A DNA stretch of 29,765 bases from Faecalimonas sp. (GCA_020024645.1 JAHHTN010000019.1:1-29765), one strand, 5' to 3'; shown: positions 7,236-16,674, counted from the first letter of the stretch. The notes: a model not told the origin generated them from the letters alone. Program-made: numbers and translations.

Positions 7236-8204
7236 TTACTCAAATGCAAACAATATTTTTTGATATTCTTCATCATACATATTTTTTCTTGTGGCACAAA
7301 TTGTTTCTGTATTTACCTCTTTATCCTTTAGTGAAATTCTATTTAAAAGATTATATGCACTTTCCACGCCTAAATAGCCCATCGCATATGGATTCTGTAC
7401 AATTAATGCGTCTACTTCTCCAGTTTCCAACATTCCAACAGAAACTACATTATTATCAAAAGCAATTACTTGCATTTTGTCCTGTATACCAAGCTCTTTA
7501 ACTGCATATCCTACACCAAGACTTGTCCACTCATTAAAGGTAACGAGCACATTCATTTTCTGATGATTTTTTAAAAACTCTTTTGTTTGTTCTTTTGCCT
7601 GTTCTACTGTAGAAATAACATTAATTGTTTCCACGTTTTTTACACGATTATCTTTTTTGATAAAATCTTTAAAGCCACGCTCTCTCTCTTGTCCGTTTTT
7701 TGAGTTTTTATCAAAATTTACAATTCCAATATGTAATTCCTTTTCTTTATTTTTTAATACAGCTTCTCCTGCCATTTTCCCTGCATTGTAATTGTTTGTA
7801 CTTATTCTACAGTCTACTTTTTTGCTATTTACATCACTATCAATAACAATTATTTTAATACCTGCCTGAGCTGCTTTCTCAATTGCTTTAGCATTTGCAT
7901 TATAATCAACTGCCGAAAATATAATCGCATCATATTTTTCTTCAATTGCCTTTTCTATCATTTTATTTTGTGTCACATAATCTTCTTCATTTCTAGGACC
8001 TTCAAATAAAATATCCATGTTATATGCTGTTCCTGCTGCATTTGCACCTGAACTTACTGCCTTAAAAAAAGCTGATTCTGTAGATTTCATAATAACAGCT
8101 ACTTTTCGCTTTTGAAGATTTTCACTTTTTTTTACTCCACAGCCAGATAAAACTAATATACATATACAAAAAAGTATAAATATCTTTTTCTTATTTCTCA
8201 CCAT
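7236..8204 (-). CDS. Sugar-binding lipoprotein, likely sensor partner of the adjacent kinase
   Basis: A 322-residue lipoprotein with a basic N-terminus, a hydrophobic signal (8-20) and lipobox LSGC (C22). The mature part is a periplasmic-binding type 4 domain: a VAVIMKST first strand (35-42), IIFSAVDYNA in the hinge region, IKIIVIDSDV and STNNYNAGKMAG (135-146), much like RbsB-type proteins. It lacks the calcium loop seen in MglB, so it is not a recent copy of it. Its start overlaps the kinase stop by 14 bases, and no permease or ATPase follows in the same unit. This arrangement matches clostridial three-component sensors, where a binding protein docks on the kinase rather than feeding a transporter. 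The ligand is unknown; galactose is a guess from the neighbours. Confidence 0.85.
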   Translation of the reverse strand: MVRNKKKIFILFCICILVLSGCGVKKSENLQKRKVAVIMKSTESAFFKAVSSGANAAGTAYNMDILFEGPRNEEDYVTQNKMIEKAIEEKYDAIIFSAVDYNANAKAIEKAAQAGIKIIVIDSDVNSKKVDCRISTNNYNAGKMAGEAVLKNKEKELHIGIVNFDKNSKNGQERERGFKDFIKKDNRVKNVETINVISTVEQAKEQTKEFLKNHQKMNVLVTFNEWTSLGVGYAVKELGIQDKMQVIAFDNNVVSVGMLETGEVDALIVQNPYAMGYLGVESAYNLLNRISLKDKEVNTETICATRKNMYDEEYQKILFAFE

Positions 8205-9918
8205 AATCTTTCTCCGTTATTTTAGGCATGCTTATTGTTACACGTGTTCCTTCGTCCAATTCACTTTGAATTGTCAACCCATATTGCTCTCCAAAATAAA
8301 TTTTAATTCGGTCATTTACATTTTTAATTCCGATTCCTACTCGATCACTTGCGTCTTGATGTAATATTTCCTCGCATTGTTCCATAGTCATACCCACACC
8401 ATTATCTTCTATTGTAAAAATAATTTTATCTTCTTTTTGATGTATTCCTATGTTTATTTTTCCTTCATCTACCATCCGATCAATTCCATGATAAATAGAA
8501 TTTTCAATAATTGGCTGTAATGTAATTTTATTGCAGAGGTAACCTAAACATTCCTCATCTATATCAAAAGAATATGTAAATTGATTTTTGTAACGGAAAT
8601 TTTGAATTTTTAAGTAACTTTTCGCATGTTGTACCTCTTTTTCGATTGTAATAAGTTCATGTCCTCTGCTTATACTTATTCTAAATAATTTTGCAAGGGA
8701 ATTTACCATTTCAACAGCATCCTTATATCTTTCTTCCTCACATAACCACGCAATTGCATCTAATGTATTATAAAGAAAGTGTGGATTTATTTGTGCCTGA
8801 AGAGCTTTTAATTCCGTTTTTCTCAACGTAATTTCTTCCTGTCTCACTTTCTCTACTAATTCTTTAATTTGAATAACCATATGTTCAAAAGATTCTGTAA
8901 GAGAAGTAATTTCCGCTGTTCCTTCAATCATTTTAAATTCAAAATGATTTGTATCCTTTTCAAATTCTCTCATAGCATTAGCTAGTTCTTTTGCAGGATT
9001 AGAAAAAAGTTTAGAAAATAATCGAATAATAATTACTGTGAATAATACAACTACTAAAAAGATAACAAACAATGTTTTCATAATATGATTTACTTTATTC
9101 GTTATCATCTCATCAATATAACACACACCTATAATTTTCCATTCACAATTATCTAATGACTGTACAGAATAGATTGCATCTTTTTCTACATGAGAACCAT
9201 CTTTTAAATAGTTATATTGTTCTTCTTTCAATCCCGAATAAATCAATTGTTGTTGTGGGTGATAAATAATATTCCCCTTGTTGTCTGCTATATAACAATA
9301 ACCATGTTGTCCTATTCCAACCTCATCAATATAATTTGCAATTTGGGAAAACTGAATATCCAATGCAACTTGAATTGTTTCATTCTTAGCATTTTTCATC
9401 TGTTGTGAAATAGTAACAACCCAAGGATAATAGTCCACAAATAAAGACTCTACATGTGGCTTTGTAATATTTAACATTTTTGAATTTTCTTTTGAAATAT
9501 TTTGATTAAAAGAAAGATTTTTTAAAATATTCTCTTTTAATCTTTTCTGATCAGACCATGCTTTTAATAATTTTCCATTTTCATCATATGTTGTAATTGC
9601 TACAATATCTTGTCGAATACCAATTAAGTTATTCAAATATGTGTCTGTATCTTTTTCTCCTTGACTGATATTTTTTTGAATCATTTTCATCAAGACTTCC
9701 ATATCACTCGTATAATTTTCTACTGTATTCTTCACCTGTAAAACAGCCTGCTCACTACTTGTAACAACACTTTCTTCTGTTGTATTCTTATAAATATTAA
9801 CAAATGTAAAGAAAAACATTAAAGTGAGCACCAATACAATTACAACGACAATACCAATAAGCATCTCTGAAAGCGAAATTTTTTTTATGATATTTCGTTT
9901 ATTCTTTGTTTTCTTCAT
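8191..9918 (-). CDS. Sensor histidine kinase, YesM/LytS type
   Basis: A 575-residue membrane sensor kinase. Helix 1 is at about 15-40 and helix 2 at about 278-301. Between them lies an extracellular region of roughly 235 residues with dCache-like traits (GYCYIADNKGNIIYHP). A HAMP-like linker and coiled coil follow, then the His_kinase motif QAQINPHFLYN with H380, and a GHKL ATPase domain with EDNGVGM and GIGIKNVNDRI. I chose the ATG at 9918, not the further upstream one at 9999, because AGGAGA lies six bases ahead of it and the helix then sits normally. It overlaps the regulator's stop by 20 bases. It should phosphorylate the regulator encoded just upstream in response to an outside signal, probably sugar-loaded lipoprotein. 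Confidence 0.92.
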   Translation of the reverse strand: MKKTKNKRNIIKKISLSEMLIGIVVVIVLVLTLMFFFTFVNIYKNTTEESVVTSSEQAVLQVKNTVENYTSDMEVLMKMIQKNISQGEKDTDTYLNNLIGIRQDIVAITTYDENGKLLKAWSDQKRLKENILKNLSFNQNISKENSKMLNITKPHVESLFVDYYPWVVTISQQMKNAKNETIQVALDIQFSQIANYIDEVGIGQHGYCYIADNKGNIIYHPQQQLIYSGLKEEQYNYLKDGSHVEKDAIYSVQSLDNCEWKIIGVCYIDEMITNKVNHIMKTLFVIFLVVVLFTVIIIRLFSKLFSNPAKELANAMREFEKDTNHFEFKMIEGTAEITSLTESFEHMVIQIKELVEKVRQEEITLRKTELKALQAQINPHFLYNTLDAIAWLCEEERYKDAVEMVNSLAKLFRISISRGHELITIEKEVQHAKSYLKIQNFRYKNQFTYSFDIDEECLGYLCNKITLQPIIENSIYHGIDRMVDEGKINIGIHQKEDKIIFTIEDNGVGMTMEQCEEILHQDASDRVGIGIKNVNDRIKIYFGEQYGLTIQSELDEGTRVTISMPKITEKDYGEK

Positions 9919-11503
9919 GATTTCTCCTGCAAGCATTTGGCGACATACCTGTATACTTTTTAAAACAATAACTAAAATAATGCTGATCGTTATATCCACA
10001 TTTTTCTGCTATCTCTCTAATTTTCATTGAAGTACAAAGAAGTAATTCCTCTGCCTTCTCAATTCGTCTCTTTGTTAATAAATCTTTAAAAGTACTGCCA
10101 TTTTCCCGTTTAATGACTGCACTTAAATAATTCGGACTTACCGAATTTTCACTACTTACATCAGATAACGAAAGATTAGGATCCATATATTTTTCATTAA
10201 TAATCCGAATCGTATTTTCACATAATACTTCACTACTCTTTTTTCGCTGTTCTGACACTATGTTTCGTGCCATCAAACAAATTTCTTCATAATATTTTAA
10301 AGCAGCCTCTATATTTCCTGCTAACACAGGCATATTATAAAAAGCAAAATTTTTCTGTATCGTCTGCACTGCATCATTTCCTGCAACTGCATATACTACT
10401 TGAAACACAGATGCAATCAACTGCACAAAAATAAAATTAATAGCTATCTGAGCAATTTTTTTCTGTTCAATTATTTTTCCAAAAGAAATAAAATATTCTC
10501 TAATTTCTTCTTGGCTTCCACTTCGAATTAAATTTTCAATATCCTGTATTGTTTGCTGTACCGATTCTTGATCTAGTGTATCTATTCTCTCTTCATCACC
10601 AATAAAGTGAATATTTCTTCTATTCTTCTTTGAATAACTTATAGCATTCATAGCCTCTAAATAGCATTCATGAATACAAGACAAATCTTCCCCTATACGA
10701 CTAACACCAATTCTACAATTTAATCCCATAATTCTCTGAACACTTTGGCTAATATCTTCTACAATAATGTGAAGATATTTATTCAATCCCATTTTAGTTG
10801 CACTAAGTAATGAAACAACTTTTCCTTGAATATATACGCTAGAATGTTTAACATATTTCTTTAAAATGATATCAACAGCATTTACACTTGTCCTATCTGT
10901 ACAAACTTCTCCATTTTCATCTAAAATACGTGTGACAATAACAACATACTTCAATACATCTAAGTTTCCAGGTTCAAGAACACCACATTCTACTGCCTTT
11001 TCTAAAAGACTTCTTTTTTCTTCCTCAGAACGTTCTTTTTGAAAACTATCCAATAACAATGGCATTAAAAACTCAGATTTTTCCATTTTTTCTGAATTAG
11101 GTGCCTTTGTAGAAAATTCTTCAAATTTTCTTTCAATTTTTAGTTTTATATTTTTCAATTCATTCGTTATTTCCTCTGAAGAAATTGGTTTAAGCATATA
11201 ACTTACAATATTATACTGAATTGCTTGCTGTGCATAAGAGAAATCATCATATCCACTCAAAAATGCAATCTGAATAGTAGGCCTTATTTCCCTTACCTGT
11301 CTTGCTAATTCAATTCCTGATATAAACGGCATTTTTACATCTGTCAATAATAAATCAGGTTCTAGTTTCTCAACTAATTCCAATGCATCTTCTCCATTTG
11401 CCGCTTCTCCTATAACTTTAAATCCAATATTTTCCCAATCTATTTTTCTAATAAGAGAACGTCTAATTTCTTCTTCATCATCTGCAATGATTACTGTATA
11501 CAT
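9899..11503 (-). CDS. AraC-type response regulator, YesN family
   Basis: A 534-residue two-component regulator. The receiver domain fills about residues 1-125, with acidic D8/D9, the phosphoacceptor D55 in LLLTDVKMP, and the switch lysine in the YMLKPIS segment. A long, poorly conserved middle region (about 130-425) follows. The C-terminus holds two AraC-type helix-turn-helices, ending in IREIAEKCGYNDQHYFSYCFKKYTG-like sequence that is close to the family consensus. It probably activates mglB and perhaps its own unit. Its ATG at 11503 has AAAGGA upstream and overlaps the EamA stop by 13 bases. The kinase gene overlaps its end. Confidence 0.93.
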   Translation of the reverse strand: MYTVIIADDEEEIRRSLIRKIDWENIGFKVIGEAANGEDALELVEKLEPDLLLTDVKMPFISGIELARQVREIRPTIQIAFLSGYDDFSYAQQAIQYNIVSYMLKPISSEEITNELKNIKLKIERKFEEFSTKAPNSEKMEKSEFLMPLLLDSFQKERSEEEKRSLLEKAVECGVLEPGNLDVLKYVVIVTRILDENGEVCTDRTSVNAVDIILKKYVKHSSVYIQGKVVSLLSATKMGLNKYLHIIVEDISQSVQRIMGLNCRIGVSRIGEDLSCIHECYLEAMNAISYSKKNRRNIHFIGDEERIDTLDQESVQQTIQDIENLIRSGSQEEIREYFISFGKIIEQKKIAQIAINFIFVQLIASVFQVVYAVAGNDAVQTIQKNFAFYNMPVLAGNIEAALKYYEEICLMARNIVSEQRKKSSEVLCENTIRIINEKYMDPNLSLSDVSSENSVSPNYLSAVIKRENGSTFKDLLTKRRIEKAEELLLCTSMKIREIAEKCGYNDQHYFSYCFKKYTGMSPNACRRNHEENKE

Positions 11504-12408
11504 TCATTTTTTCCTTTCTTTTTGGGAGCATAAATTTCAGAGCCTACTGCTCCTGTAACAATTATAATTACACCTATTATTTGTAAAACAGTTAAATGTT
11601 CATGGAAAACCATAAACCCTACTATTGTTCCTACTACAACTTCCAATGCAGAAAGTATACTTGTTGTTGTAGCCTCAACATACTCTGTTGATTTTACACA
11701 AGCTACATTTGCAACCATCGTACATAAAATTCCAATTCCAAATAAATCCCATAATAAATTTATCATAGGAGTAGTTGAAATATGCGATACAACCGCACCA
11801 AAATCCATTCCAATTGCTAATACAGCAGTTGCTCCTAAAAAGCCATAAACAAGCAACGTATCTCTATCATACTCTTTTGCAAAAAATTTAGGAAGTAAAA
11901 TTTGCAATGCAACACCAATTCCATTTATAATTCCTGCTAAAATTCCTATAGCATCTAATCTAATATTTCCTTGTCCAATCAAATTGGCTACAAGTATTGC
12001 TCCAATAAAACAGATAAAAATCGTGACAATTTTTGTTTTTTCTAACTTTTCTTTAAACAAAATTGTACTAAGAATTGCTACCCAAATCGGGCTCATAAAC
12101 ATTAGAACTGTAGCAACTCCAACCGGTATTCTTGAAACGGATACACTATAACTTACAAAACTAATACTGTATGAAATAGCCCCATAGAAAAAGCAAATAA
12201 ACAATCCTTTCATATTTATTTTAAGTGCGGATGGTTTCGTAAACAATAAAAAAATAAAATAGGCTATCCCAGCTAAAGCACATCTAAAAAATGAAATTTC
12301 AATATTCGAAAATTTGTAAGAAGATAAATCTCTCACAAAAATTCCCATAATCCCCCACATCACCGCTGTTGTGATTGCTAAAACTATTCCTTTACTCCGC
12401 TGATTCAT
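11491..12408 (-). CDS. EamA-family (DMT) transporter
   Basis: A 305-residue membrane protein of the drug/metabolite transporter superfamily, with about ten hydrophobic helices in two repeated EamA halves. Marker segments are AITTAVMWGIMGIFVRDLS at the start, VATVLMFMSPIWVAILS at the end of half one, and AILSALEVVVG-like sequence (TSILSALEVVVGTIVGF) in half two, which is the usual EamA signature. Substrates in this family range from amino acids to nucleosides and are not predictable here. I prefer the ATG at 12408, which has GGAG nine bases upstream; an ATG at 12423 adds five residues but has no ribosome site. It overlaps the amidohydrolase end by 17 bases, so it may export or import a substrate or product of that enzyme. 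Confidence 0.88.
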   Translation of the reverse strand: MNQRSKGIVLAITTAVMWGIMGIFVRDLSSYKFSNIEISFFRCALAGIAYFIFLLFTKPSALKINMKGLFICFFYGAISYSISFVSYSVSVSRIPVGVATVLMFMSPIWVAILSTILFKEKLEKTKIVTIFICFIGAILVANLIGQGNIRLDAIGILAGIINGIGVALQILLPKFFAKEYDRDTLLVYGFLGATAVLAIGMDFGAVVSHISTTPMINLLWDLFGIGILCTMVANVACVKSTEYVEATTTSILSALEVVVGTIVGFMVFHEHLTVLQIIGVIIIVTGAVGSEIYAPKKKGKNECIQ

Positions 12409-14014
12409 TTTCTTTTTCTCCATTCTTATAAATGATTTTATTTTCTTTTATTGTCATAACCACTTTAATGTCAGCAATTTCTTCTTTTCTGGTTTCCAAA
12501 GGATTTTTATCTAATACAACAAAATCGGCGTATTTCCATTTTGCAATTGTTCCTTTTTCATTTTCTTCAAAATACTGATACGCAGCATAACTTGTAACTG
12601 CTTTCAATGCATCTAATATCGAAACACACTGATTTTTACCTACGTTCTGTCCTGTTTTAGACACTCTATTTACTGCTGAAGAAATAGTAAGCATCATATC
12701 TGGTGGAACAACCGGTGTATCTTGATGGAATGTATATTTCATTTGTAAATCCACTGCATCCTTTACAGGTGAAATTTGACTTCCTCTTTCCAAACCAAAA
12801 TTTTTTAAATGAATGTCTCCCCAATAATATGTGTGTACAACAAAGAAGCTTGGCATCATACCAATTTTTGCCATTCTTTCTAATTGGTCTTTTCTTACAA
12901 GTTGTGCATGAATCATAACTGCACGAAAAATATCTTTTTCTTTTCTTTCTTTTAACACATTCATAAACATAGAAACATACTGCTCTGCCGCTGCATCTCC
13001 ATTACAATGTGCCAACAACTGTTGTTTTTTATCTAACGCAAGACATATATATTTCTTTAACTCTTCATCACTATGAATTGGATATCCTTTATAATCATCT
13101 TCATTTTCATATGGTTTTGTCATCCAAGCTGTCTTTCCTTGTGGTGAACCATCTAAAAATATTTTAAATCCTCCCAGTTTAAAATGATTATGATACTGAT
13201 TTGCATACATAGGTTGTTCTTCAAATATTTCTCCAAGTGTCATTATGTCTGCATATCCAACTACATCCAAATATAACTTACTTGTTGAAGAAACATACTG
13301 TAATAATTGAAATAGAGGTTTTCCTACCATTCCATCCTGTATAGTTGTAACTCCATAACTTGCATACATTTTTTGTGCTTCTTCAATACAAGAAATTAAT
13401 GTTTCCATAGATTGCATTGGAACTTTTGATTGAAATTCCAAAAATACGTTTTCTTCCATGTAACCATTCGGTTCATTTGTTCCTGAAATTCTTCCATATT
13501 TTCCACCATCAAAATCTTTCGTTTTTTCATCTATTTTTTGTATTTCTAAGCCTTTACTATTAGTAACTCCCATATGAGATGATGCGTGTACTAAAAGTAT
13601 TGGATTTGTTGTACTAATTTTATCTAAAACATTTTTATCTGGATGTCTTCCTTCTTTCAAAAAGTTTTGATCATAATTGCTTCCAATAATCCAAGCTTCA
13701 TCAGATAACATTCTCTTTTCTTTAAAATTTTTCATAGTTTGAATAATATCAGCGAAATCCTTACACACTGACAAATCACACTGTGTCATTGTGTTGGCCG
13801 TTCCTATAAAATGCGAATGTGCATCAATAAAACCAGGAAGCATTGTTTTCCCATTTAAATCAATTACTTCATCTCCCATTTGTTTTAATGCAAAAACAAT
13901 TTCTTTTTTCCCCACAGAAATAATTCTTCCCTTTTCTACGCAGACTGCCTCTGCATATAACTCTCCTTCTTCTTCCATCGTAATAATTTTACCATTTATA
14001 TAAAATGTTCTCAT
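12392..14014 (-). CDS. Metal-dependent amidohydrolase, YtcJ-like (Amidohydro_3)
   Basis: A 540-residue cytoplasmic hydrolase of the amidohydrolase superfamily. The metal-binding HxH is H66 and H68 in GFIDAHSHF. Later conserved sites are GGFKIFLDGSPQGKTA (281-296), H336 in LLAHCNGDAA, H369 in VMIHAQ and D432 in HQDTPVVPP, in the usual order for YtcJ-type enzymes. The N- and C-terminal beta-sandwich pieces (GKIITMEEEG at 8-17 and the ADFVVLDKNP segment near the end) are also present. Members cleave amide or related bonds; the substrate here is unknown. It opens the five-gene overlapping unit, has GAGGG before its ATG, and is preceded by a promoter region after the gyrA terminator. Confidence 0.87.
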   Translation of the reverse strand: MRTFYINGKIITMEEEGELYAEAVCVEKGRIISVGKKEIVFALKQMGDEVIDLNGKTMLPGFIDAHSHFIGTANTMTQCDLSVCKDFADIIQTMKNFKEKRMLSDEAWIIGSNYDQNFLKEGRHPDKNVLDKISTTNPILLVHASSHMGVTNSKGLEIQKIDEKTKDFDGGKYGRISGTNEPNGYMEENVFLEFQSKVPMQSMETLISCIEEAQKMYASYGVTTIQDGMVGKPLFQLLQYVSSTSKLYLDVVGYADIMTLGEIFEEQPMYANQYHNHFKLGGFKIFLDGSPQGKTAWMTKPYENEDDYKGYPIHSDEELKKYICLALDKKQQLLAHCNGDAAAEQYVSMFMNVLKERKEKDIFRAVMIHAQLVRKDQLERMAKIGMMPSFFVVHTYYWGDIHLKNFGLERGSQISPVKDAVDLQMKYTFHQDTPVVPPDMMLTISSAVNRVSKTGQNVGKNQCVSILDALKAVTSYAAYQYFEENEKGTIAKWKYADFVVLDKNPLETRKEEIADIKVVMTIKENKIIYKNGEKENESAE

Positions 14015-14034
14015 TTTTTTCCCTCATTTCAACA

Positions 14035-14062
14035 TATAATTATATACATAAAATCATTTTAT
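14035..14062 (-). promoter_or_regulatory. Candidate promoter and palindrome ahead of the amidohydrolase unit
   Basis: On the minus strand a TATAAT hexamer occurs in GTATATAATTATATG roughly 20-30 bases ahead of the amidohydrolase ATG. Just upstream of it is the palindrome ATAAAA-TCA-TTTTAT (plus strand 14048-14062), which could be an operator. No clear -35 box is visible. This is the only evident entry point for the five overlapping genes, since the gyrA terminator lies directly upstream. Confidence 0.45.
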
Positions 14063-14085
14063 CATGAAATTTATGAAAATAAAGA

Positions 14086-14112
14086 CTGCCAGTAGGATTA
14101 ACCTACCGGCAG
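14086..14112 (-). terminator. Intrinsic terminator after gyrA
   Basis: On the minus strand CTGCCGGTAGG pairs with CCTACTGGCAG over 11 bp (one G-T pair) with a TTAAT loop, followed by TCTTTATTTTC. It lies about 65 bases beyond the gyrA stop and should end the dnaA-to-gyrA transcript and separate it from the amidohydrolase unit. On the plus strand it is followed by AAAAATTTTTATC. Confidence 0.82.
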
Positions 14113-14176
14113 AAAAATTTTTATCTTTTTGATTGTTAACTTGAATGCGAACAGTTGAATAAACTTTTACTTTTTT

Positions 14177-16651
14177 CTATTTTTCCTCTTCCACATCTTC
14201 TTTTAACTCAGAAGTTTCTCTTACTTTTGCAATACTTGCAACCTTCTCATTCTCATGCAAATTAATCAATTTTACCCCTGAAGTAATACGTCCTAAAACA
14301 GAAATGCTACTGCATTCCATACGAATGATAATACCTTCTGTGTTAATAATCATTATTTCATTTTCTTCACTGACTGCCTTAACGCCTACTACATTACCTG
14401 TCTTTTCTGTAATTTTATAACATTTAACTCCTTTACCTCCACGATTCTGACTTGTAAATTCAGTCATCTCCGTACGTTTACCCATTCCTTTTTCGGAAAC
14501 GATTAATAGATGTTCTCCTTGCGTATTTAATTGCATTCCAACAACTTCATCTCTATCACCAAGATTCATTCCTCTTACTCCCATAGATGTACGTCCTGTT
14601 GAACGGACATCTTTTTCATTAAAACGAATACACTGGCCATATTTTGTTACTAAAATAATATCCTTTTCATTATCTGTTGCCTTTACTTCAATTAATTCAT
14701 CTTCCTCTCGAAGTGTAATTGCCGCAAGCCCTGTTTTTCTTACATTTGCATAATCTGTAATAGGGGTCTTTTTCACAAGTCCTTTCTTTGTTGCCATAAA
14801 TAAGTATTCACCCTGCACATATTCTTTAATTGGAATAATAGCTGTAATCTTTTCTTCTGACATCAACTGAAGTAAGTTAATAATAGCTGTCCCTCTTGCA
14901 GTTCTACTTGCTTCTGGAATTTCATATGCTTTTAGTCTATAAACTCTTCCTTTATTTGTAAAGAACATAACATAATGGTGGGTACTTGTCATAAATAGGT
15001 CCTCAATGTAATCTTCTTCCAAAGTCTGCATTCCCTTTATGCCTTTTCCACCTCTATTTTGGCTCTTAAACGTATCTACTGTCATACGTTTAATATAACC
15101 AAGTTTTGTCATTGTAATTACAACATTTTCTTTTGGAATTAAATCTTCCATGGAAATATCATATTCATCAAATCCAATTGTAGTTCTTCTTTCATCCCCA
15201 TATTTATCACGAATAACTACTATTTCTTCTTTGATAACACCTAATAATAATTTTCTATCTGCAAGAATTGCTTTCAATTCTTCGATTTTTTTCATTAATT
15301 CCTTGTACTCTGTTTCCAGTTTTTCTCTTTCCAAACCGGTTAACGCACGAAGTCTCATATCCACAATAGCCTGTGCCTGTACTTCTGTTAAGTCAAATGC
15401 TGCAATCAATCCCTCTTTTGCAATCTGCGTTGTTTTTGAGCCTCTTATAATTCTAATAACTTCATCGATATTATCTAAAGCAATTAATAATCCCTGTAAA
15501 ATATGAGCACGTTCTTCTGCTTTATTCAGTTCATATTTAGTTCTTCTTGTCACAACTTCTTCTTGATGTTTTAAATAATGCTTTAACATATCTAGTAAGT
15601 TCATAACCCTAGGTTCATTATTTACCAAAGCAAGCATAATCACACCAAATGTATCTTGCATTTGTGTATGTTTATATAACTGATTCAAAATAACATTTGC
15701 ATTTGCATCTCGACGAAGTTCTATACAAATTCTCATACCTTCTCGATTTGATTGATCACTTAAGTCTGTAATTCCATCTATTTTCTTATCACGAACAAGT
15801 TCTGCAATTTTTTCAATTAATCTTGCTTTATTTACCATGTAAGGAAGTTCTTTAACAACAATACGGCTTTTCCCATTCTGCATAGGTTCAATATCTGTCA
15901 CTGCACGAACACGAATTTTTCCACGTCCTGTACGGTATGCTTCCTCAATTCCTCTTGTTCCAAGAATTGTAGCCCCTGTTGGAAAATCGGGACCTTTTAC
16001 AATTTGTAAAATATCCTCAATTGTTGTCTCCCCAGTTTCTTCAATTTGGTCATCAATAATTTTAACAACCGCATTAATAATTTCTTTTAAGTTATGTGGT
16101 GGTATATTTGTCGCCATACCAACAGCAATTCCAGAAGTTCCATTTACAAGAAGATTCGGAAATCTTGCTGGAAGCACAGCAGGTTCTTTTTCTGTCTCAT
16201 CAAAGTTTGGAACAAAATCAACTGTATCTTTGTTAATATCCGCTGTTAGCTCCATAGAAATTTTACTTAATCTTGCTTCTGTATAACGCATTGCAGCTGC
16301 CCCATCACCATCTACAGAACCAAAATTTCCATGTCCATCTACAAGTGGATATCTTGTAGACCATTCCTGTGCCATATTTACTAATGCGCCATAAATAGAA
16401 CTATCACCATGTGGATGATATTTACCCATTGTATCTCCAACGATACGTGCACATTTACGATGTGGTTTATCTGGTCCATTATTCAACTCTATCATTGAAT
16501 ATAAAATTCTTCTCTGCACAGGCTTTAATCCATCTCTGACATCAGGCAATGCACGAGAAGCAATAACACTCATGGCATAATCGATATATGAACTTTCCAT
16601 TGTCTTTTTTAGGTCAACATCATGAACTTTATCAAAAATATTATCTTCCAT
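14177..16651 (-). CDS. gyrA: DNA gyrase subunit A
   Basis: The breakage-reunion subunit of gyrase (824 residues), which with GyrB introduces negative supercoils. The catalytic tyrosine is Y123 in AAMRYTEARLS. The quinolone-binding helix reads YHPHGDSSIYGAL (78-90), with S84 at the key serine position and G88 where E. coli has D87. The C-terminal DNA-wrapping domain has two SQNRGGKG segments, the first being the GyrA box, and ends in an acidic tail (DVEEEK). The length is normal. It follows gyrB after 23 bases and ends the replication-gene unit. Confidence 0.97.
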   Translation of the reverse strand: MEDNIFDKVHDVDLKKTMESSYIDYAMSVIASRALPDVRDGLKPVQRRILYSMIELNNGPDKPHRKCARIVGDTMGKYHPHGDSSIYGALVNMAQEWSTRYPLVDGHGNFGSVDGDGAAAMRYTEARLSKISMELTADINKDTVDFVPNFDETEKEPAVLPARFPNLLVNGTSGIAVGMATNIPPHNLKEIINAVVKIIDDQIEETGETTIEDILQIVKGPDFPTGATILGTRGIEEAYRTGRGKIRVRAVTDIEPMQNGKSRIVVKELPYMVNKARLIEKIAELVRDKKIDGITDLSDQSNREGMRICIELRRDANANVILNQLYKHTQMQDTFGVIMLALVNNEPRVMNLLDMLKHYLKHQEEVVTRRTKYELNKAEERAHILQGLLIALDNIDEVIRIIRGSKTTQIAKEGLIAAFDLTEVQAQAIVDMRLRALTGLEREKLETEYKELMKKIEELKAILADRKLLLGVIKEEIVVIRDKYGDERRTTIGFDEYDISMEDLIPKENVVITMTKLGYIKRMTVDTFKSQNRGGKGIKGMQTLEEDYIEDLFMTSTHHYVMFFTNKGRVYRLKAYEIPEASRTARGTAIINLLQLMSEEKITAIIPIKEYVQGEYLFMATKKGLVKKTPITDYANVRKTGLAAITLREEDELIEVKATDNEKDIILVTKYGQCIRFNEKDVRSTGRTSMGVRGMNLGDRDEVVGMQLNTQGEHLLIVSEKGMGKRTEMTEFTSQNRGGKGVKCYKITEKTGNVVGVKAVSEENEIMIINTEGIIIRMECSSISVLGRITSGVKLINLHENEKVASIAKVRETSELKEDVEEEK

Positions 16652-16674
16652 TTTCTCTTCTCCTTCTGACTATC

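Noticed and set aside
9919..9999. Longer N-terminus for the sensor kinase from an ATG at 9999
   Set aside because: It would lie deep within the regulator gene, lacks a ribosome site and adds a second hydrophobic stretch. The ATG at 9918 has AGGAGA six bases upstream.
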